A stretch of 64,000 bases of DNA from Porphyromonas sp. (GTDB lineage: Bacteria > Bacteroidota > Bacteroidia > Bacteroidales > Porphyromonadaceae), in contig JASBZK010000004.1 of assembly GCA_029983505.1 (NCBI GenBank), positions 11,231 to 75,230 on the forward strand, read 5' to 3'. The notes below the pieces were generated by a model that was not told where the DNA came from, ran no database searches, and saw only the letters and a list, made by a program, of their open reading frames with translations. Below are positions 9,966-17,976 of the stretch, one piece after another (within the stretch, counting starts at the first letter, position 1; every line of letters begins with the position of its first letter). A program made the position numbers and the translations under genes.

Positions 9966-9975
9966 GAAATTTTTT
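9925..9975 (+). terminator. Hairpin with T-tract inside array 4
   Basis: A 22-nt arm at 9925-9946 pairs with 9953-9975 (one or two mismatches), loop of about six, and the right arm ends in six T. The left arm begins with five A, so it can act on both strands, between the metalloprotease and msrA. Confidence 0.75.
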
Positions 9976-10007
9976 CGGCTCCTCCTTGTGAAAGGATGGC
10001 GCAGTCT

Positions 10008-10634
10008 TTATTTGGAGGCGTTGGATTTCTTTGCCCTCTCGAAAAGTGACTTGGGGATGTGGCAGTAGCCCTGCGGGTTCTTGTCGAGATAGTCTTGGTG
10101 GTAGCCTTCTGCGGGGTAGAAGTTGCGGAGGGGCTCGTTCTCGACCTCTATGGGATCTTCATACTTCAGGGAGAGATCTTCGAGAGCGTGTTCGATTACT
10201 TTCCAGTCCGAGGGGTCGATGTAGTAGACCCCCGTGCGGTACTGCGTACCGCGGTCAGCTCCTTGGCGGTTGAGGCTCGTGGGGTCGATGGTTTCGAAGT
10301 AGAGACTGAGGAGCATTTCGAGCGACACGACGCCCGGGTCATACTTGACGCGGACGGTCTCGGCGTGTCCGGTGCGTCCGGTGCATACTTCCTCATAGGT
10401 GGGGCGTGCGGTATTGCCGTTGGCGTAGCCGGCTTCGGTGTCCAGGACACCGCGTATCTGCTTGAAGAAGTGCTCTGTGCCCCAGAAGCACCCTCCGGCG
10501 AAATAGATCTCTTTGGTCTTCATTTTCTTCTTGCGGGATTGTTCGAGGGCTGTGGTGGAGAGGGCGAAGACGCCCGCTCCGAGTATGGAGGCGGTGAGGC
10601 CGAGGATTATTCTGAGTGTGGTGTTCTTTTGCAT
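10008..10634 (-). CDS. msrA: Peptide methionine-S-sulfoxide reductase MsrA, exported form
   Basis: Reduces the S-epimer of methionine sulfoxide in oxidised proteins. The catalytic Cys lies in AGGCFWGTEHFF near residue 47-57, with the AGYANG, GHAE and YHQDYLDKNPQGYCH blocks following. The N-terminal 35 residues are a hydrophobic signal-like stretch (TTLRIILGLTASILGAGVFA), so the enzyme is probably anchored in or exported across the inner membrane. A cytosolic version could start at the internal Met of KKKMKTKEIYF; the signal-like stretch argues for the longer form. It lies 21 nt downstream of crcB on the same strand and faces the metalloprotease gene across array 4. Confidence 0.93.
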   Translation of the reverse strand: MQKNTTLRIILGLTASILGAGVFALSTTALEQSRKKKMKTKEIYFAGGCFWGTEHFFKQIRGVLDTEAGYANGNTARPTYEEVCTGRTGHAETVRVKYDPGVVSLEMLLSLYFETIDPTSLNRQGADRGTQYRTGVYYIDPSDWKVIEHALEDLSLKYEDPIEVENEPLRNFYPAEGYHQDYLDKNPQGYCHIPKSLFERAKKSNASK

Positions 10635-10655
10635 AAGGACTGAGAGTCTGACAGT

Positions 10656-11045
10656 TTATTTCGCCATCCACCCTGCCGCCCGAAATCCTATGAACAGCGC
10701 TGCGAAGGACAGGGTCAGGGAGAGGATGATGTAGACGAGAGACAAGACCGATGCCCCGTTCGTCCAGAGCTTGGAGCCGTCGAGGGCAAAAGTCGAAAAC
10801 GTGGTAAATCCCCCGCAAAACCCCGTCACCAAGAGTGGCGAGAGGTAAGCGAGGTCGGGGCGGGCGTCTCTCAGCATCACCGTGAGACAGCCTATGAGGA
10901 AAGACCCGAGGACATTGACGGCAAGTGTGCCAAGCCAATTCGCGGTCCCCGTCCAAGTCTGGGGCAAAAAGAGCGCCATCCTTGTGATGCCGTAGCGCGC
11001 AAGAGAGCCGAGCGTTCCGCCTAAGGCGACATATAGCGCATTCAT
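10656..11045 (-). CDS. crcB: Fluoride ion channel CrcB/FluC
   Basis: Small dual-topology membrane channel exporting fluoride. The 129-aa protein has four membrane segments and family motifs GGTLGSLARYGITR at the N-terminus and GFCGGFTTFSTFALD in the third segment. It precedes msrA by 21 nt, so both may be on one transcript. I looked for a fluoride riboswitch in the short 61-nt gap upstream and saw none. The preceding gene on this strand ends at 11107. Confidence 0.93.
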   Translation of the reverse strand: MNALYVALGGTLGSLARYGITRMALFLPQTWTGTANWLGTLAVNVLGSFLIGCLTVMLRDARPDLAYLSPLLVTGFCGGFTTFSTFALDGSKLWTNGASVLSLVYIILSLTLSFAALFIGFRAAGWMAK

Positions 11046-11106
11046 GGTACTTCCCTGTCGGATTTCTGCATAGGAGGAGCGCGTAGCTCTTTACGGGCGC
11101 GGACGC

Positions 11107-11613
11107 TTACTTACGTCTGCCAAAAATCAGGCGCGCCACTGAGGACAGCCCTCCGCGGAGGAGCTTTCCCGAGCCTCCGAGTGTCAGAGAGAGCAGTTTT
11201 TGTTTCCCGATGGCCGAGAGCAGGGGCAGTCCCCACTCTTCGAGCAGGTAGGTCCAAGTCCGGGACTTATCCCGGTGGGAGAAAGCTTCTCTTCCGGCAT
11301 CGAACCCGGACGAGTAATCGCCCGTATCGTCGTTGAAGCGGGCCCCGTTGCGAGAAGCGGAAAGGATACGGGTGCTGCCTTTCTTCTTAGTGGGAGCGAG
11401 GAGATCCAGGATCTTGGAGAGAGGAGAGCCGCTCTCCCTGAGCTTCGTCGTCACTTCTTCCGTAACAATGGAAGGGAGGTTTTGGGTCGCGTATTGGACG
11501 TTATTCCTCAAGCGCATCCGGCGCCCTAAGGTCGAGGCTTCGAGCTTGGCCTTTTTGGCGTCCAGTCGGGCTTGGTAGTCGGGCTTCTTCGTGGTCATAG
11601 TTTCTGTAGCCAT
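11107..11613 (-). CDS. Conserved protein of unknown function, holin-operon member
   Basis: 168-aa basic protein that I do not recognise by domain. It starts with a charged helix (TTKKPDYQARLDAKKAKLEAS), has no clear membrane segment, and ends in a weakly hydrophobic stretch followed by FGRRK. It starts 14 nt after the holin-like gene and is the last gene of the ytxH-holin-unknown set, so an envelope-related role is inferred from context alone. Confidence 0.7.
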   Translation of the reverse strand: MATETMTTKKPDYQARLDAKKAKLEASTLGRRMRLRNNVQYATQNLPSIVTEEVTTKLRESGSPLSKILDLLAPTKKKGSTRILSASRNGARFNDDTGDYSSGFDAGREAFSHRDKSRTWTYLLEEWGLPLLSAIGKQKLLSLTLGGSGKLLRGGLSSVARLIFGRRK

Positions 11614-11627
11614 AGTCTCTCGTATCT

Positions 11628-12137
11628 TTACCGGTTCCGGTTCGGGGCAAAATCCCTTGGATCCTCAGTGTAGACTGTGTCGTCGTCCTCAGAGAAGATG
11701 ACGGTTTCGTCCGTCGGGGCGCTAAAGGAAGTCTGTGCCGCCTCCTGCTTTTCCTCCTCGTCCATCTCATCGAGCTTGCGGTTGATGATGGAGGCTTCGA
11801 TGGCTGAGCATATTTTGTCTCTGAGGAGTACAAAGAGGAGCAGTATGAGGATAATGATGCCGAAGAGCAGGAGGAAGCCGAATGTGGCGCTCCTCAGGGC
11901 GAAGAATGCTTCTCCGCCGTCCGCGAATATCAGTCCCAGTGCCAAACCGGCAGCGATGAGGAGGAAAAAGAGTCCCGTGAATCCGACCGCGGCGAGGATG
12001 CCGAAGTACACACCGCGCACGGCGGCAGGGACTCCCTTCTCTATCGCGGTCAGCTTGCCGAGGCGGACTTGGTCGGTAACCGTACCCATCAAGTCTTCTT
12101 TGATTTCCTCGAGGATTGTCTTAAGTGTTTTGGCCAT
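11628..12137 (-). CDS. Phage-holin-family (holin superfamily III-like) membrane protein
   Basis: 169-aa inner membrane protein with an amphipathic N-terminal helix (KTLKTILEEIKEDLMGTV), two close transmembrane hairpins between about 45 and 110, and an acidic cytoplasmic tail rich in Asp/Glu. Chromosomal members of this family in Bacteroidota usually sit beside YtxH-like proteins, as here, and are not lysis genes; no phage gene lies nearby. A conserved-looking structured stretch separates it from ytxH. Confidence 0.8.
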   Translation of the reverse strand: MAKTLKTILEEIKEDLMGTVTDQVRLGKLTAIEKGVPAAVRGVYFGILAAVGFTGLFFLLIAAGLALGLIFADGGEAFFALRSATFGFLLLFGIIILILLLFVLLRDKICSAIEASIINRKLDEMDEEEKQEAAQTSFSAPTDETVIFSEDDDTVYTEDPRDFAPNRNR

Positions 12138-12186
12138 TTCGTACGCGTGTATGGTGTCGCTCTGATGAGATAAAAGAAGCCAAAGC

Positions 12187-12293
12187 CACTTGTATGGGAG
12201 CCTGCCTCAAGATGTGGGGAGTGTCTCTCATGCCTGCGGCCTTGACCGATGTGGTGACCCTGCACGGAAAAGTGACGCGGCAGGGCACAAGTG
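12187..12293 (-). ncRNA. Candidate structured RNA between ytxH-like and holin-like genes
   Basis: On the minus strand the 160-nt gap is closed by an interrupted stem: 12293-12287 pairs with 12193-12187 (7 bp, CACTTGT/ACAAGTG) and 12284-12279 pairs with 12206-12201 (6 bp, CCTGCC/GGCAGG), with about 70 nt inside. A T-rich stretch follows on the minus strand. It could be a small RNA or an intra-operon regulatory element; I cannot assign it to a family. Confidence 0.3.
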
Positions 12294-12297
12294 TGTC

Positions 12298-12693
12298 TTA
12301 GAGCTTATCTGCGATTTCTTCGCTCTTCTTGACGGCCTCGTCTTTGAGGTTGGCGAGTTCTTCTTCCGTGAGCTCGGCGATGTTTTGGGCAGCGTCCTTA
12401 GCCTTATGTCCGAAGCTCTTGGCGGAAGCAGCCACGTCGCTCATGGCGCTGGAGGCGTTGTCCTTGAAGTCTGCAAAACGGCGGCTGAGGTCGCGGCCTG
12501 CTTTGCGTGCACGGATGCGGCCTTCGTAGTACGCATCTTTGAGGTTTTCGCCCATACGGTCGGTGGTGTCGCTCACGTCGTCGATGAGCTTGTTGCGCTT
12601 CTCTTCGTCGGAGAGGTAAGCTATTGCGGCACCTACTGCGGTACCTATGGCAAGTCCGATGAGGACTTTGAGTCCGTTATTTCTGTTGCACAT
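12298..12693 (-). CDS. YtxH domain-containing protein
   Basis: 131-aa protein anchored by one N-terminal membrane helix (GLKVLIGLAIGTAVGAAIAYL) followed by an Ala/Lys/Asp-rich helical, coiled-coil-prone body, the YtxH pattern associated with envelope stress in other bacteria. The ATG at 12693 is chosen: the frame stays open to 12840, but the promoter at 12767-12797 lies inside that extension. First gene of the ytxH-holin-unknown operon. Confidence 0.82.
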   Translation of the reverse strand: MCNRNNGLKVLIGLAIGTAVGAAIAYLSDEEKRNKLIDDVSDTTDRMGENLKDAYYEGRIRARKAGRDLSRRFADFKDNASSAMSDVAASAKSFGHKAKDAAQNIAELTEEELANLKDEAVKKSEEIADKL

Positions 12694-12766
12694 AATCTTT
12701 TTTGATAATCTAAGTGAGTAGAAATAGTTAGTTTGTTTCGAGCTTAGTCTTAAGCCGTCCCCGAGA

Positions 12767-12797
12767 CAAAGGTAATGATTTATGCCGAAAAGGCAAA
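12767..12797 (-). promoter_or_regulatory. Promoter of the ytxH-holin operon
   Basis: On the minus strand TTTG at 12797-12794 and TACCTTTG at 12774-12767 are separated by 19 nt, a full Bacteroidota promoter. It leaves a leader of about 65 nt before ATG 12693. Confidence 0.8.
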
Positions 12798-12828
12798 TTT
12801 GTGTGACCCGCAACTCGGCAGTGAGCGA

Positions 12829-12908
12829 GATACGAACCAAAAATATTTTTTCGACCTGTACCCGGCGGGCATTTCGGTCTGTACCAAAAAGACGCGCCGG
12901 TCTGTATC
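12829..12908. repeat. Four-core 23-nt intergenic array 5
   Basis: Cores begin at 12829, 12853, 12876 (exact GGTCTGTACC) and 12899. It starts 16 nt behind the stop of the DUF4091-like gene (minus strand) and ends just upstream of the ytxH promoter. Confidence 0.85.
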
Positions 12909-12923
12909 TCCTTTGTGCCGCGC

Positions 12924-14699
12924 TTACAGCAGCCCGCCAAGCAGGGTGCGGGCGCGGTTGATTTGCTCCGCTGAGCTCTCCCCGGGCATCAGCCCTTCAT
13001 TAAAATAACCGAGTGCGCGGTTGATTAGTTCAAATCCCTCCATATTCCCTTCTCTCTGAAACTCGTCTCTCAAGATGCGGATCTTCTCGTACGCCTGTAC
13101 GCCCATAATCAATCTCTCGAAGCGGACAGAGGTGCGCGCCCCGGGGTAGATAAAGTAGGTGTCGCCTGCCGCCCACGTCCTAAAACGGCTGTCGAAGAGG
13201 GGTTGCCGGGGCCAGCTGTTCAGAGCCCAGCGGAGGTAGCCGTCGAGCCCCGCCTTGGAGGCATACCAGCCCAGCCACTCGGCATCTGCGGGGGCGGAGA
13301 AGGTGAACGTATTGGGGAACGGCTCTTCGCAGCTCGTGTAGTAGGTCGTCAAGACCCCGTCCGCCTGCCGCTTCGCGAGCACTTCCGGCGAATACTTCGA
13401 GCGGAGCGGGACGCAGAAATAGTCCAAGTCGTCGGAGAGGTCTTCGTGGAGCGCCCCCGCAAGCGAGACCTTAAAGTCGGGATCCACGCTCTTGATGAGC
13501 CGGAGCGTCTCCTGCATCACGTCGTGCGGCCTTTCGTCCATAGCGATGTAGGTGCTTTCGAACCACCCTTTTTCTTTCAGATGCCGTGCGAAAGCGGTGA
13601 GCATAGCCGTCCACATCTCCGTGTAGACCTTTTCGCCGGGCTTCGTCTTTACGAAGACCACCTCGTTCGAGGCACGGTCATAGTAGGGAAAAGAGAGATC
13701 CCACGGCACCATCGAGTAGCAGGTGATGCCGTCTTTGATCCCAAGGCCCTGCATGAAAGAGACCCATTTGTCGAAAATAGAGAAGTCGAAGACCCACTTG
13801 CCCGCCGTATCCTTTTCCCACGAAATCATACTCCGGAAGTAGTCTTCCGTCTGACCGTTCCAGGGCTTGTGCATAATGGAGGCGGTGATGATTTTCCCGC
13901 CCGCATCGCGGTACATTTCCATATAGGGACGCAGCGCCTCGAAGTGCGCTTCGCTCCAGAGCGGAACTTCGTGGTAACGCGCTACGGCGTAGGGGTTTTG
14001 CCAAAGGTCGAGACAGAAAGCCCAATCTTTCGGAGCCGGTAGACGGCGCTTGTTGACAGTGAGCGAAAAGGGGAGCTTGATCGCTTTGCCACTTGAGCGG
14101 GACACGGTCACAAGCCCTGAGTAAGTCCCGGGTTCCGCGTCCTCCGGCACCCGGATGGAGAGCCAGGCGGGGCGGGTGCTGAGCCGCTCCACCACCAGCT
14201 CCTTCGTGAGGTGATCGATGGGATCGGCGACGAGCGTGGAGTCGAAGAGCGAGTGATCGGGACGTGCACCGCAGCCGCCTTTCCCGCCTTTGTTGAACTC
14301 ATCGGTGAGGACGTAGCGCACGAAAGAAACCGACAGATGCTCCGCGGAAATCCGGCTCCTTCCTTTTCGCAAGTCGGAGACGGCGAGGGTCACGCTCTCG
14401 TCCGCACCGGCGTTAGAGATGACGACCTGGGCCGACACTTTCTCGCCCCGCCAAGCGGAGAGGCTCAGTTTGCCGGAGAGTGTCTCCGCATCGGGTGGCA
14501 GCTCTTTCGGGTAACGGACATCAATGGAGCCCCAAGCTGCAGAGAGCCCTTTTACTTTGCCCCAAAGTGCAGGATTCGTCTGTACGGGATTCGGCAGCTC
14601 GGAGTAGACTCCGAGCGGAAAATCGGTACCCGATTCCTGTGCCAAAATGGGTACGGACAAAAAGAAGAAAAGGTACAGACCGAGGATTTTATTTCTCAT
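12924..14699 (-). CDS. DUF4091-like glycoside hydrolase-type secreted protein
   Basis: 591-aa secreted protein resembling the DUF4091/DUF6067 proteins of Bacteroidota, which have a beta-sandwich N-terminal domain (here about 25-215) and a TIM-barrel-like second half with conserved acidic positions such as AMDERPHDVMQET near 400. Substrate unknown. ATG 14699 is chosen because it starts a clean signal peptide (MRNKILGLYLFFFLSVPILA, then Q). Remarkably, this signal peptide is encoded by cores 1 and 2 of array 6, and the ATG falls where core 3 should be. The frame opens to 14729 but that extension is also array sequence. It lies 43 nt behind the coiled-coil gene. Confidence 0.8.
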   Translation of the reverse strand: MRNKILGLYLFFFLSVPILAQESGTDFPLGVYSELPNPVQTNPALWGKVKGLSAAWGSIDVRYPKELPPDAETLSGKLSLSAWRGEKVSAQVVISNAGADESVTLAVSDLRKGRSRISAEHLSVSFVRYVLTDEFNKGGKGGCGARPDHSLFDSTLVADPIDHLTKELVVERLSTRPAWLSIRVPEDAEPGTYSGLVTVSRSSGKAIKLPFSLTVNKRRLPAPKDWAFCLDLWQNPYAVARYHEVPLWSEAHFEALRPYMEMYRDAGGKIITASIMHKPWNGQTEDYFRSMISWEKDTAGKWVFDFSIFDKWVSFMQGLGIKDGITCYSMVPWDLSFPYYDRASNEVVFVKTKPGEKVYTEMWTAMLTAFARHLKEKGWFESTYIAMDERPHDVMQETLRLIKSVDPDFKVSLAGALHEDLSDDLDYFCVPLRSKYSPEVLAKRQADGVLTTYYTSCEEPFPNTFTFSAPADAEWLGWYASKAGLDGYLRWALNSWPRQPLFDSRFRTWAAGDTYFIYPGARTSVRFERLIMGVQAYEKIRILRDEFQREGNMEGFELINRALGYFNEGLMPGESSAEQINRARTLLGGLL

Positions 14700-14727
14700 A
14701 GAGCAAAAAGAAAAGGAGATACAGACC
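14650..14727. repeat. Four-core array 6, partly coding
   Basis: Cores begin at 14650, 14672 (exact GGTACAGACC) and 14718; the expected third core near 14695 is degenerate and contains the start codon of the DUF4091-like gene. Cores 1-2 are translated as part of its signal peptide, core 2 reading Gly-Leu-Tyr. Array spacing (22, 23, 23 nt) and length match the other copies. Confidence 0.75.
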
Positions 14728-14742
14728 AAAATCGAGAGGGGA

Positions 14743-15645
14743 TTAGGAGAGGGCGAAAGTGGCGCGTCCGATGAGGTAACCGTCGGCGAAGAACTCGACG
14801 AGATAGCTGCCTTCGATGAGGAACTCCTGAATGTCCCAGTACACCGTCATAGTGACGGGTTCACCACCGTACTCGACTTCGCGGGAGACGGAGAAAGGCA
14901 CCGATCCGCCTTCAAAGGGAAAATGCCCCGACACCCCGGGCTGCTGGAGCAAAGAGCCGTCGGGCTTGGAGATGCGGAGGTAGACGGTTTTGAGACCCGG
15001 CTCGGCGGTGACGTTGCGGTCGATCTGGAAGACGAACTCGAGCTGCTTCATATTCTGCACCCGCTTCGTCTCGCGTCCCCTGGAATTGAGACCGCGGACT
15101 CTGAGGGCAGAGACGGAGAGCTTGGCGGCGAGCTGTACCTGCCCCGAGAGTCGCTCTTTCTCGGCTTGGAGGCGCTCACGCTGGGAGGTGACGGCGAGTA
15201 CTTGTTCCTTGACTTCTTTATTTTCCGTGCGGAGCGCTTGATTGGCGCGGTTGAGGGAGTCGATCTGCTCGACGTAGCTTTTGAGGACGTCCCGGAGGGT
15301 GCGGAGCTCCCGCTTGAGGCGGGTGATCTCGCGGGCATCATCCTCTTTGACCGTCTTGAGCTCTTCGAGGAGCCGCTGCACTTTGGCCTGTTCGCTCGAG
15401 AGTTGCTGGGCGAGGGAGTCGTTGGAGACGGAGAACTTGTAGCCCTCATACTGGAGCACGAGCTCGTTATAGTCCTCCTCCAAAAGCTGTTTGTCCAAGG
15501 CGGAGAGCTCTTGGATCTGCTCTATCTGTTTGCTTTGACTGGCTATGCGCAATCCTCCCCATACGATGACGCCGAGGAGGATGAGTCCGAGGACGATGAG
15601 GAGGGCTTTGGTTTGACGGGCTTTGTCGTCTGAGCGTTCGGGCAT
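14743..15645 (-). CDS. Membrane-anchored coiled-coil protein, unknown function
   Basis: 300-aa protein with one N-terminal membrane segment (ALLIVLGLILLGVIVWGGL), a coiled coil of about residues 35-175 and a C-terminal beta-rich domain (about 195-300) that contains VYLRISKPDGSLLQQP. The architecture is common in Bacteroidota but I know of no assigned function. The start ATG at 15645 follows the upstream DUF3256-like gene by 5 nt, so the two are co-transcribed; array 6 begins 16 nt behind its stop. Confidence 0.78.
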   Translation of the reverse strand: MPERSDDKARQTKALLIVLGLILLGVIVWGGLRIASQSKQIEQIQELSALDKQLLEEDYNELVLQYEGYKFSVSNDSLAQQLSSEQAKVQRLLEELKTVKEDDAREITRLKRELRTLRDVLKSYVEQIDSLNRANQALRTENKEVKEQVLAVTSQRERLQAEKERLSGQVQLAAKLSVSALRVRGLNSRGRETKRVQNMKQLEFVFQIDRNVTAEPGLKTVYLRISKPDGSLLQQPGVSGHFPFEGGSVPFSVSREVEYGGEPVTMTVYWDIQEFLIEGSYLVEFFADGYLIGRATFALS

Positions 15646-15650
15646 AGGGA

Positions 15651-16340
15651 TTACTGCAGAAGTTTTTGACGGGGTTTGAAGGCTTTTTTATCCCACTCGT
15701 AGACCAGGCCCTTGACGAGCTTGGAAGCCATATCGGGGTAGAGGGCAAGTGCCGTTTTTTCGGTGAAAGTGGTCGGCGTGAAGATGAGGGTCTCTTCGTT
15801 GTCCGCAAAAGAGACCGAGTACGTCCAGAGTCCGCGCTCGACGAGCGCTTTTTTGACCTCCGGATCCTCGATGAGCGCCGGATCCGTGAGAAAGTCTTCC
15901 GCCCGGGGCAGGTCGACGAAAGTGCGTGCCGGGAGCCTTTGCCACGACTTTGAGGGGTCGTAGAAGACAAACGAACTGATGGCCGGCGCCGTGCGGTCCG
16001 TATAGATCACCCCGATGAGCTCCTTACCGGCTCCCGGGGCGCTTAGCGCTTTCATCTCGAAGAGCGTACTGTCGTCTATTTTGACGGTGATGCGGGTGTC
16101 GGAGAGCGAAAGGAGGACACTATTGCCGCCGTAAATGTTGCGCACGGGCTCCACGGACTGCCCACCTACGGAGAGCGTGTACTGATCGATGAGGTGCTTC
16201 CTGTCCTCACGGTTGAAGTGGGGCGTGATGCTGTCCGGGGCGTCCAGGAACCACGTCGTGATCCGATTCTGACCGGATAGCGGAACTGCGCCCCAAAGGT
16301 AGAGGACGGCGAAGAGTATGGATAGAGCTATTCTCTGCAT
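15651..16340 (-). CDS. DUF3256-like secreted protein
   Basis: 229-aa exported protein with a signal peptide (IALSILFAVLYLWGAVPLSGQ). The body, with TTWFLDAPDSITPHFNREDRK at the start and a repeated mixed alpha/beta pattern, resembles the DUF3256 family of Bacteroidales from memory; no function is known. It is immediately followed by the coiled-coil membrane protein (5 nt), suggesting joint expression. Array 7 lies upstream, between it and the PDZ gene. Confidence 0.65.
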   Translation of the reverse strand: MQRIALSILFAVLYLWGAVPLSGQNRITTWFLDAPDSITPHFNREDRKHLIDQYTLSVGGQSVEPVRNIYGGNSVLLSLSDTRITVKIDDSTLFEMKALSAPGAGKELIGVIYTDRTAPAISSFVFYDPSKSWQRLPARTFVDLPRAEDFLTDPALIEDPEVKKALVERGLWTYSVSFADNEETLIFTPTTFTEKTALALYPDMASKLVKGLVYEWDKKAFKPRQKLLQ

Positions 16341-16383
16341 CGGTGTGTCGTGCTTTCGCTAAGTGCAGGAGAGGGCGGGACGG

Positions 16384-16463
16384 GGTACGTACCGGGAAGA
16401 TCTTCCCGGTCTGTATCTTTTCCCGAAAAGGGTACGTACCGGAATATCTTCTCGGTACGTATC
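16384..16463. repeat. Four-core 23-nt intergenic array 7
   Basis: Cores begin at 16384 (exact GGTACGTACC), 16408, 16431 (exact GGTACGTACC) and 16454. Spacer 1 is a perfect 14-nt palindrome (GGGAAGATCTTCCC), extended by flanking bases to 20 bp. It lies 65 nt behind the stop of the PDZ protein gene on the minus strand. Confidence 0.88.
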
Positions 16464-16527
16464 TCTTTTTCCCTTCCTTTTAAGGGACGTAAGCGTGTGC
16501 TTTCGGGGGCAAATGCTTTTTCGGAGG

Positions 16528-17967
16528 TTACTTGAGCTCGACGTAGCCGAGGTTCAGGAGTATAGGTTTGACGATGGCCGAGGCTGTGGTGCCTCCGCGG
16601 TCGATGTCGAAGACGATCTCGTCGATTTTCTGGGCGGAGATGTAGGGACGATGGCTGAAGAGATAGGCAAAGGCACTGTGGTACTTTGGCTTCTGGAGCA
16701 TGGCTGCCACCTCTGCCTGCTTTCCTTCCTGCCAATACATGCAGGAACGGAAGCCCGAAGTATTGGGGAAAATCGTGCTTTTGTCGCGGAAGTCCCAAGA
16801 GTCTTTGATGAAGGATTGGTAGTCTTTGGTCATCGCATCGATGCTTCTGCCGAGGGGCAGGCCGTTGATCGCGAGGATGCGATCCCCGGGACGTATGCCC
16901 GCTTTTTCGGCAGGGCTGTTTTTGGCTACTTCTTTGACGACTTGGAGGTCTCCGGAGTCATAGGAGATGCCCGTGTAGCGGAAGAGGAGATCGTGGCTGA
17001 TGAAGGTGGGGTTCATCAAGTACCGGGTGAAGGGGAAATTCGCCAGAAGCAGCGGGGCATTGGCTGCCACATACTCTTCGACCGAGTAGGGCTCGTTCAG
17101 CAGCTCGCTCGCAGAGACGCTCCAGACGAGGGCTCCGCTCTTGGCTTCTACGATGTCGGTGCGGAACATCAGCGTGTTTTTGCCCGAGAATGCAGGCGTA
17201 TTGATGCTGAGGAACGGGAACCCGATCATCCGACCGATACGGGCATCGTAGCGGTAATTCTTGAACTCCGGATTGAGGTTCGCATCCGACCCGGGACGCA
17301 GATTTTGATTGGCTCCGAACGCACCGTCGTACCGTATGATGAGATCGCCGCCTTGGGTCTTTTCCTGCAGCCCTTTTGCGGTGAGCTGCTTTGCGAGGTC
17401 ACGGGCGATGGGCGTGTTGCCCTTGCCTTTCTCGAAAGAGAAAGACTTGTAGTCCATAAAGTTTTTCCCCGTGGGTATGGTGTGCTTGAGCGGGAGCGTG
17501 AAGCTGCGGTCGACCACGTCTTCGAGACTGTACATATTGAAGGCGCGGGCGATGAGCTTCTCGTCCAAAGCCCCCGCCGGGTGGCATACTTTCGTGATGT
17601 TTACCGTGAAGTCCGGCTTATTGAAGCGCGCGAGACCCAGCGTGAGGAAACCCTTGGCGGGGTTGGAGAGCGCGGCGGTGATCTCTTCGTCGCTCATCTG
17701 CTGCGTGTTTTTGCCGTCAATCGTGCGGATGATGTCCCCTACCTTTACCCCTTGCAAGTGTGCGGGACTGCCGGGGACGATGTCGGCAACGATGGCGTGC
17801 GAGTCGCCCCAGTTGGGCTGGTAGCTGATCTGGTACACCAGCCCGAGTTCGCACCACTCGCCTGTGCTGTTCGCAATGTTTTGGGCAAGCGCTCCGGTGC
17901 CGACGCTCCATGGAAAGAAGAGTGCAGGCAGCGCGGTAGAGAGAAGTTTGAAGAGTGTCTTTTGCAT
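16528..17967 (-). CDS. Exported double-PDZ protein
   Basis: 479-aa exported protein: signal peptide to about residue 29 (ending GALAQ), PDZ 1 at about 60-120 (VPGSPAHLQGVKVGDII), a DUF4136-like middle region (about 175-320) and PDZ 2 at about 345-400 (SPAEKAGIRPGDRILAINGLPLG). No protease domain is present, so it is an adaptor or scaffold rather than an HtrA-type enzyme. It starts 9 nt after rfbC and may be read from the same transcript, together with the DUF4270 gene further upstream. Confidence 0.82.
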   Translation of the reverse strand: MQKTLFKLLSTALPALFFPWSVGTGALAQNIANSTGEWCELGLVYQISYQPNWGDSHAIVADIVPGSPAHLQGVKVGDIIRTIDGKNTQQMSDEEITAALSNPAKGFLTLGLARFNKPDFTVNITKVCHPAGALDEKLIARAFNMYSLEDVVDRSFTLPLKHTIPTGKNFMDYKSFSFEKGKGNTPIARDLAKQLTAKGLQEKTQGGDLIIRYDGAFGANQNLRPGSDANLNPEFKNYRYDARIGRMIGFPFLSINTPAFSGKNTLMFRTDIVEAKSGALVWSVSASELLNEPYSVEEYVAANAPLLLANFPFTRYLMNPTFISHDLLFRYTGISYDSGDLQVVKEVAKNSPAEKAGIRPGDRILAINGLPLGRSIDAMTKDYQSFIKDSWDFRDKSTIFPNTSGFRSCMYWQEGKQAEVAAMLQKPKYHSAFAYLFSHRPYISAQKIDEIVFDIDRGGTTASAIVKPILLNLGYVELK

Positions 17968-17976
17968 CGCTTAAGT

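Noticed and set aside
11046..11106. Fluoride riboswitch ahead of crcB
   Set aside because: The gap is only 61 nt and shows no pseudoknot-type consensus.
11628..12137. Prophage remnant at the holin-like gene
   Set aside because: No other phage gene is nearby and the YtxH neighbour is the normal chromosomal setting.
12180..12297. 6S RNA
   Set aside because: There is a closing stem, but I could not find the conserved central bubble or continuous duplex.
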